A stretch of DNA of 64,000 bases, taken from assembly GCA_964016875.1 (NCBI GenBank), contig OZ024726.1:54429325-54493324 (forward strand). Reading direction: 5' to 3'. Source of the DNA: Fallopia convolvulus (lineage: Eukaryota; Streptophyta; Magnoliopsida; Caryophyllales; Polygonaceae). Shown in pieces: positions 57,768 to 64,000 of this stretch (position 1 is the first letter of the stretch; every line of letters starts with the position of its first letter). Position numbers and translations under genes: made by a program. The notes under the pieces are model-generated. The model made no database searches, was not told where the DNA came from, and saw only the letters and a program-made list of their open reading frames with translations.

Positions 57768-57955
57768 AACCCAACTGGTGGGCGTAGTGGTGTAAGACCC
57801 TACCGTACTCACACGACAAGGAAACGATCTATTTAGCGGGAGGTCATATGTCGAATCTTCTCGTATGTAAAATTTTCTCGGATATCGCAAACAAAAATTA
57901 GTACTCAATCCGTATGGATTTGGGGATACCTTGAATCTCTAACCTCGGACAAAAA
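57768..57955 (+). mobile_element. Probable SINE
   Basis: GGTGGGCGTAGTGGTGTAAG (A-box type) and ATGTCGAATCTTC (B-box type) about 75 bp apart, followed by a body ending in an A8 run and ATT repeats at about 57950. This is the pol III promoter layout of plant tRNA-derived SINEs. TSD unclear. Confidence 0.5.
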
Positions 57956-58693
57956 AAATTATTATTATATCGATAGAACAATTGAGTATTAAAAATGATA
58001 ATTATGTTTTTTTGGTTGAAGGAAAAAATGATAATTATGTAATCTAATCATACATTATAATTTAAAATTCTAAATTATGGCTGCCATTTGCTAATAATAT
58101 GAGAGGAGCCGTTTTTCAACCACAATTATATTTACCAACTATAAAATTTAAGTTATTATTAAAATAAATGTAATAGATAATCTATGAGATTCGATATATC
58201 ATACTCCATAATCCATATGGATATTATTGATTTCAAAAAGTGATTATTACCATAGATAAGAAAATGTGTTAATGACAAAAATGAGCAAGGAAAACAATTC
58301 GATTAAATTATTGTTTTAGCGTGTCTAACTCGGAGACAGGGCAGATCAGACTGTAATTTTTGTAATAAAACAAGGCACATTTTTCTCAACACATGTCCAT
58401 TAAATTTTTTGCTTATTCCCTTTTCCGGCCTACACATGAAACCGAGTACCACCATATACAGAGTATATGTTTTCAAAATTTAACAATAGTATCACTTCAA
58501 AATTCTCTGCATCTCCCCCGTTCACAAGCTCTTCTTCAGCCATCCCTTTCTTCTCTGTTCAAACCAAGTCGTGGGTTGCAGAAGATTTCCACAAATTTAG
58601 TTCACACCTTCTCTTATTTTTCCGCTTCTAATCCACTGAAATTTTGAACATCGGCGCAAGAGATCTAAATATCTAATGCTTCTGCTCAACGAG

Positions 58694-59261
58694 GTAAAGT
58701 TCTTTTTAATTTGGGTCTGCTTATCTTCTTACCAATTTGCCTTGTCCTAAAAAAAATCTGCCCTTTTTTTTTAATTTTTGGGGATTTTTAGAAGTAGGGT
58801 TTTCTTCAGCTCATGTGTTTGAGTTCTTACCAATTTTAGGGTGCTTGCCGTTTTGTGTCTGCCTGTTAGAGCTGCTACTTTGCTGAAGTTTTTTAGGTTC
58901 AAGCAGCTGTTACTTGTTAGAAGTCTGATTTTGGTTCTTCGCAATCTGTTGATTGGCTCCATGGGTCTTTAGCCTTAGTTTGTAAGAATATACAAGATTG
59001 AATATTTTATTCTGATTCGAGAGGGTTTCATTTCCCTAGCTTCGTTTCACTTTTCCGTGGACAGTGAAAACAACGGCACTCAATAAGCTTTGATCTTTTT
59101 AGATTTGGGTCCCCTGTCCAGTGTCCACTTTATTCGTATCTTCAAATTTGAATCTTTTCAGTTTCCTTCGTTTCAAGATCTAAGTCAAAACTACAGTTAC
59201 AGGAATCAATATTATTATTGGATTTTTAATAAAGAATTTGCTAACTCTGTGAATATACAGG
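58694..59261 (+). other. Leader intron of the CSLD gene
   Basis: Donor CGAG/GTAAAG at 58694 and acceptor ATATACAG ending at 59261, 29 bp before the ATG. It is T-rich, as plant introns are. Inferred from splice signals only; the leader exon would begin near 58490. Confidence 0.5.
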
Positions 59262-59290
59262 ATAAGTGAACTCGCCTGTAATTCTGGATC

Positions 59291-62200
59291 ATGGCATCAA
59301 ATTCATTTAAGCAAAGTAGAACAAATCTGTCACATAGCTCAGATGCATCTGAGTTACAGAAGATTAGACCTCCACTGCCTCCAAGTGTAACCTTTGCTAG
59401 AAGGACTTCATCGGGTCGGTATGTAAGCTACTCAAGAGATGATCTGGACAGCGAAATCGGGAGTGGTGAGTACATGAACTACACAGTTCAAATTCCCGCC
59501 ACACCCGACAACCAGCCAATGCAAGAAGACCCTACAATGTCACAAAGAGTCGAGGAACAATATGTGTCGAGCTCTCTTTTTACGGGAGGATTCAACAGTG
59601 TAACTCGAGCTCATCTGATGGACAAAGTCATTGATTCTGATACAAGCCACCCTCAAATGGCTGGTGCTAAAGGATCTTCATGTGCAATTCCCGGGTGTGA
59701 TGGAAAAGTCGTGAGCGATGAGAGGGGAGAGGATATTCTTCCTTGTGAATGTGATTTCAAGATTTGTAGGGATTGTTATATTGATGCGGTTAAGTCTGGT
59801 GAACCAGTTTGTCCTGGGTGTAAGGAGCCTTACAAGAACACTGAGTTAGATCAAATGTCTGGTGGTGATGAGAGACCACTTCCACTTCCTCCACCGCCAG
59901 GTGGGATGTCAAGGATGGAGAAGAGATTGTCTTTAGTAAAATCAGCTAAGTCAATGTCTATGATGATGAGAAGCCAGACGGGTGACTTTGATCATAACCG
60001 TTGGTTGTTTGAAACAAAGGGAACTTACGGGTATGGAAATGCAATATGGCCTAAGGAAGGAGGCCTTGGCAACAGTGATGATGGTGAAGGAACACAGGAA
60101 CCCACCGAGTTAAATAACAAACCGTGGAGGCCTTTGACTCGTAAAGTGAAGATACCTGCTGCTGTTATTAGTCCATATCGGTACAGCTTCCGTTTCTTAT
60201 TGTTTTGCAAGTTTTTTTTTACAAAAATTGGTTTGTTTCATGCATTGCCTTTCTTGCATAGATGTATATGTTGTTTGCCAGTTCATTGTTCAATGTGTTT
60301 GCTCTTATATTAATGATTGCATAAGATAATGTTTATTATAAATTTGACAATCATGTCAGCAATTCCACATAAAGACTCCAAATGTGCTACTTATTAATCT
60401 TGAACTGTATAATTTTATTTATTCTGCTGAACTTTGGTTACAGGCTTTTGATACTTATTCGAATGGTTGTGCTTGCTCTCTTCCTTACTTGGAGGGTCAA
60501 ACACCCAAATGAAGATGCAATGTGGTTATGGGGAATGTCTGTTGTTTGTGAGATTTGGTTTGCCTTCTCTTGGCTTCTTGATCAACTGCCTAAACTCTGC
60601 CCTGTAAATCGAGCTACAGATCTTAATGTCTTGAAGGAGAAGTTTGAGACACCATACTGTGATAACCCGACTGGAAAATCTGATCTCCCTGGAATTGATA
60701 TCTTTGTTTCTACCGCAGATCCAGAGAAAGAGCCTCCATTAGTCACTGCAAACACTATTTTATCCATTCTAGCTGCAGAGTACCCGGTTGATAAGCTTTC
60801 TTGCTACGTTTCTGATGACGGAGGTGCTCTATTAACATTTGAAGCTATGGCTGAAGCTGCAAGCTTTGCAAATGTGTGGGTTCCATTCTGTCGCAAGCAT
60901 GATATTGAACCAAGGAATCCAGACTCTTACTTCAACTTAAAGAAAGATCCATACAAGAACAAAGTGCGCAACGACTTTGTCAAGGACCGGAGACGTGTAA
61001 AGCGAGAATACGATGAGTTCAAGGTCCGAATCAATGGCTTACCCGACTCTATCCGTCGCCGTTCTGATGCTTTTCATGCTAGGGAAGAGATCAAAGCCTT
61101 GAAAATTCAGAGACAAAATATGACTGATGAGATCATGGAGATGGTCAAAATTCCTAAAGCCACTTGGATGACCGATGGCACTCATTGGCCCGGCACATGG
61201 ACTAGTCCTGCATCTGAACACTCTAAGGGTGACCATGCTGGGATCATACAGGTATAGTTCCATTATCCAAACTCTCATTTGAAAATTTATATATTTATTT
61301 TGATTTTTGATCCATATGTTTTGGTTTCACCAAACAGGTCATGCTGAAGCCTCCTAGTAGTGACCCACTTATGGGGACTGCTGATGACAACAGGTTTATT
61401 GATGTGACAGACGTTGATATTCGCCTTCCCATGCTCGTTTACGTCTCCAGAGAGAAGCGTCCTGGATACGACCACAACAAGAAAGCAGGAGCCATGAACG
61501 CTCTGGTACGAGCATCAGCAATCATGTCAAATGGGCCCTTCATTCTCAACCTCGACTGTGATCATTACATATACAACTCTGAGGCCATGAGAGAAGGCAT
61601 GTGCTTCATGATGGACCGTGGCGGAGACCGAATATGTTATGTTCAGTTCCCACAGCGGTTTGAAGGGATCGACCCATCTGATCGATACGCCAACAACAAC
61701 ACCGTCTTTTTTGATGTCAACATGCGGGCTCTCGACGGGCTTCAGGGCCCGGTCTATGTAGGTACGGGCTGCCTCTTTAGAAGAATGGCTCTGTATGGAT
61801 TTGATCCACCACGTTCGAAAGACCGTGCCCCGAGCATCTGGGACTGTTGCTTCTCTCGTAGAAAGAAACATACTCTGGCTCATGAGAATCATGAAGAAAA
61901 CCGAGCTCTACGAATGGGTGACTCTGATGATGAGGAAATGCAGGCATCTCAATTTCCTAAGAAATTTGGAAATTCAAGAACTCTTCTTGATTCTATCCCG
62001 GTTGCAGAGTACGAAGGCCGGCCCTTAGCCGATCACCCATCGGTCAAGAACGGGAGGCTGCCGGGAACTCTCACTGTGAGCCGACGTCTTCTTGATGCTG
62101 CAACCGTCGCAGAGGCGATCAACGCCATCTCGTGCTGGTACGAGGACAAGACTGAATGGGGAGACCGTGTCGGGTGGATTTACGGGTCAGTAACCGAAGA

Positions 62201-63092
62201 CGTTGTCACAGGTTACCGTATGCATAACCGTGGCTGGAAATCGATATACTGTGTTACGTCTCGGGACGCCTTCCGTGGGACTGCGCCCATTAACCTCACT
62301 GATCGGCTCCACCAGGTTCTTCGTTGGGCAACGGGCTCAGTCGAGATATTCTTCTCTCGTAACAACGCTCTCCTAGCTAGCCCGAAAATGAAGTTCTTGC
62401 AACGGATAGCGTATTTGAACGTTGGAATATACCCGTTCACGTCCATCTTTCTTATCGTATACTGCTTCCTACCGGCACTCTCGCTCTTCTCGGGCCAATT
62501 CATTGTTCAAAGCCTCAACATAACGTTCCTTGTCTACCTTTTGACAATTACCATCACTCTGTGTTTGCTAGCTGTGCTTGAGATCAAGTGGTCGGGAATT
62601 AATCTCGAGGATTGGTGGAGAAACGAGCAGTTTTGGTTGATCGGTGGGACGAGCGCTCACCTTGCAGCTGTTCTTCAGGGTTTGTTGAAGGTCGTTGCTG
62701 GGATCGAAATCTCGTTCACCCTAACGTCTAAATCAGGCGCTGACGATGATGATGAGTTTGCTGATCTTTACATCTTCAAATGGACGTCTTTGATGATACC
62801 GCCGATTGTGATCATGATGATGAATATGATCGGCATTGCCGTTGGGTTTAGCCGGACGATATACAGTACGAACGCACAATGGAGCAAGCTATTGGGTGGA
62901 GTGTTCTTCAGTTTCTGGGTTCTGGCTCATTTGTATCCATTTGCTAAAGGATTGATGGGAAGAAGAGGAAAGACACCAACAATTGTGTTTGTGTGGTCTG
63001 GGCTGATTGCTATAACTATATCTTTGCTGTGGGTTGCCATTAAACCGCCATCCGATACTAGCGAGATCGGAGGCTCTTTTCAGTTCCCTTAA
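59291..63092 (+). CDS. CSLD: Cellulose synthase-like protein D (CSLD)
   Basis: Three exons: 59291-60180, 60444-61251 and 61338-63092; phases join; 1,150 aa, the usual CSLD length. Residues about 131-180 hold a RING-like zinc finger (CAIPGCDGK..CECDFKICRDC..CPGCKEPY). Two membrane segments follow (RLLILIRMVVLALFLTW; MSVVCEIWFAFSWLLDQ). The GT2 catalytic core has DDGG near 419, DCD (LNLDCDHYIYNS) near 637, TED (SVTEDVVTGYRMH) near 852 and QVLRW near 891, so all D,D,D,QxxRW residues are present. About six C-terminal membrane spans end in IGGSFQFP. CSLDs make beta-1,4-linked glucan at the plasma membrane and are required for root-hair, pollen-tube and dividing-cell walls. The N-terminus (FARRTSSGRYV, VEEQYVSSSLFTGGFNSVTRAHLMDKV) fits the CSLD2/3 or CSLD1/4 groups rather than CSLD5; subgroup not decided. 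Confidence 0.97.
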
Positions 63093-63945
63093 CTGGTGAA
63101 GCTCTCTCTTTCTGGGTAATTTTTTTACCTGTTATTGTTCAGTTTGTTCGTTGATTAGTTGATTCAGTTGAATTGTTTGAGATGTCTTGGGTAAAGAGTT
63201 GTAATTGTTCAATGTCTCTGCTACTATTGTATTAAAAACAGAACTTATAGAGGATCAAACAATTTTTTCTTCCGTTGTGGGAAGAATGAGAATTTCGCCT
63301 AGGATTAGACTGAATGTTTCTACATTTAGATGCAACTAATGATCGTATTCGTATAACCAATGTGCCATACATAATTAATGACTTGTAGATGTGGTGCATT
63401 CATGTTGGTACCAAGTTGAGAGAAACAGGAGTCACAATAATTTGAGGATGTTGCAACAGGTTGGTAGGAAGATTGATGGGTATTGTTGTGTTTGATACCA
63501 TTTAGTAGTTTGTACACATGAATGCTAAAGTTTATTTCATCCCTTCCTTTTACTCTTTTAGTTCCTTTTACTCTTTTAGGGTGTGTTTAGCAACTGACAG
63601 TTTTACGTTATTAGGCTTGTATAGTTCCATGTTTGCATAGTTATTTACCTTATCTACAAAGTTTACCACACAAGTCCTTAATTAGAAGCAATCAATTTTC
63701 TAAAATTAGTATGATAGTTTCTTTGGTAAGGTATAAGCAATTGGAAGAACACAACTAATAGTCTAGTATATTCCAAAATAATGCTTTACTCTGGCGTCTT
63801 TGCCATTGGCCGTGAATCCCTTTTAGAGTAACTCTTTTATTTTTCGCCCCAAAGTGAAAAAAATGTATTTTGTGCATATGTATTATAAACATGTAATATA
63901 TATAATCAATATTCCATAAGATAAGAACAATGCCTTAATTTTAGA
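63093..63945. other. 3' region of CSLD and intergenic DNA
   Basis: 3' UTR; a doubled CTTTTACTCTTTTAGTT word at about 63547-63580. No further gene. Confidence 0.45.
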
Positions 63946-64000
63946 CCTGTCAAATGGGTCGGGTCGGGTCGGGTTCAGGTCAAGACGGGTCTCGGGTCGT
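63946..64000. mobile_element. Left end of a hAT-like element with GGGTC repeats (cut by window edge)
   Basis: AGACCTGTCAAATGGGTCGG followed by repeated GGGTCGGGTC words, similar in style to the ends of the element at 39319-39796. Only 55 bp are visible. Confidence 0.4.

Overview
This is plant nuclear DNA, almost certainly from a eudicot. The four apparently intact genes have GT/AG introns and belong to plant families: a NARA5-like pfkB sugar kinase, a bark-storage-protein-like nucleosidase, a TOM1-like (TOL) VHS-GAT protein and a cellulose synthase-like D (CSLD). Roughly half of the window is transposable elements, many with clean termini and target-site duplications (TSDs). No bacterial or organellar features, CRISPR arrays or tRNA genes were seen. 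One 200-N assembly gap lies at 14011-14210. The exact taxon cannot be set from the sequence alone.

Layout. 1-1539: the 5' end of a minus-strand LTR retrotransposon that runs off the left edge; its LTR border plus flank is tandemly duplicated (1220-2526). 2624-5214 (-): pfkB kinase gene in five exons. 5752-5994: Stowaway-type MITE. 7021-10290 (-): decayed Ty3/gypsy gag-protease region, interrupted by a 195-bp solo LTR that carries 5S rRNA promoter sequence (Cassandra-like). 10300-11400: copia-type LTR. 11588-18388: CACTA (En/Spm) transposon with a TNP2-type gene, a second Transposase_24-type gene, and about twenty copies of a 16-bp palindrome. 18572-19115: TRIM. 20699-22890: LTR-like unit and copia LTR/gag. 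22900-27180: unassigned, AT-rich or TE-like. 27184-28600 (-): broken CDK-type kinase and a copia gag scrap. 29300-37490: old gypsy pol fragment split by a 7.8-kb Athila-type element (29593-37375). 38295-39796: MULE-type and hAT-type non-autonomous elements. 40462-42921 (-): bark-storage-protein-like gene. 44047-44557: second TRIM. 44712-50156 (-): complete but decayed chromodomain Ty3/gypsy element. 50225-51020 (-): LINE tail. 52234-55599 (+): TOL gene. 59291-63092 (+): CSLD gene. The last 55 bases look like a hAT-type end.

The host genes do not form a pathway. Their likely roles are chloroplast sugar or nucleoside phosphorylation, nucleoside hydrolysis or vegetative storage, ubiquitin-dependent endosomal sorting, and cell-wall glucan synthesis. 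The most unusual material is in the mobile DNA. The CACTA element repeats its palindrome at its ends, in the leader intron of one gene and upstream of the other, and repeats a second hairpin block. Two gypsy lineages also carry their own short palindromes in both coding and non-coding parts.
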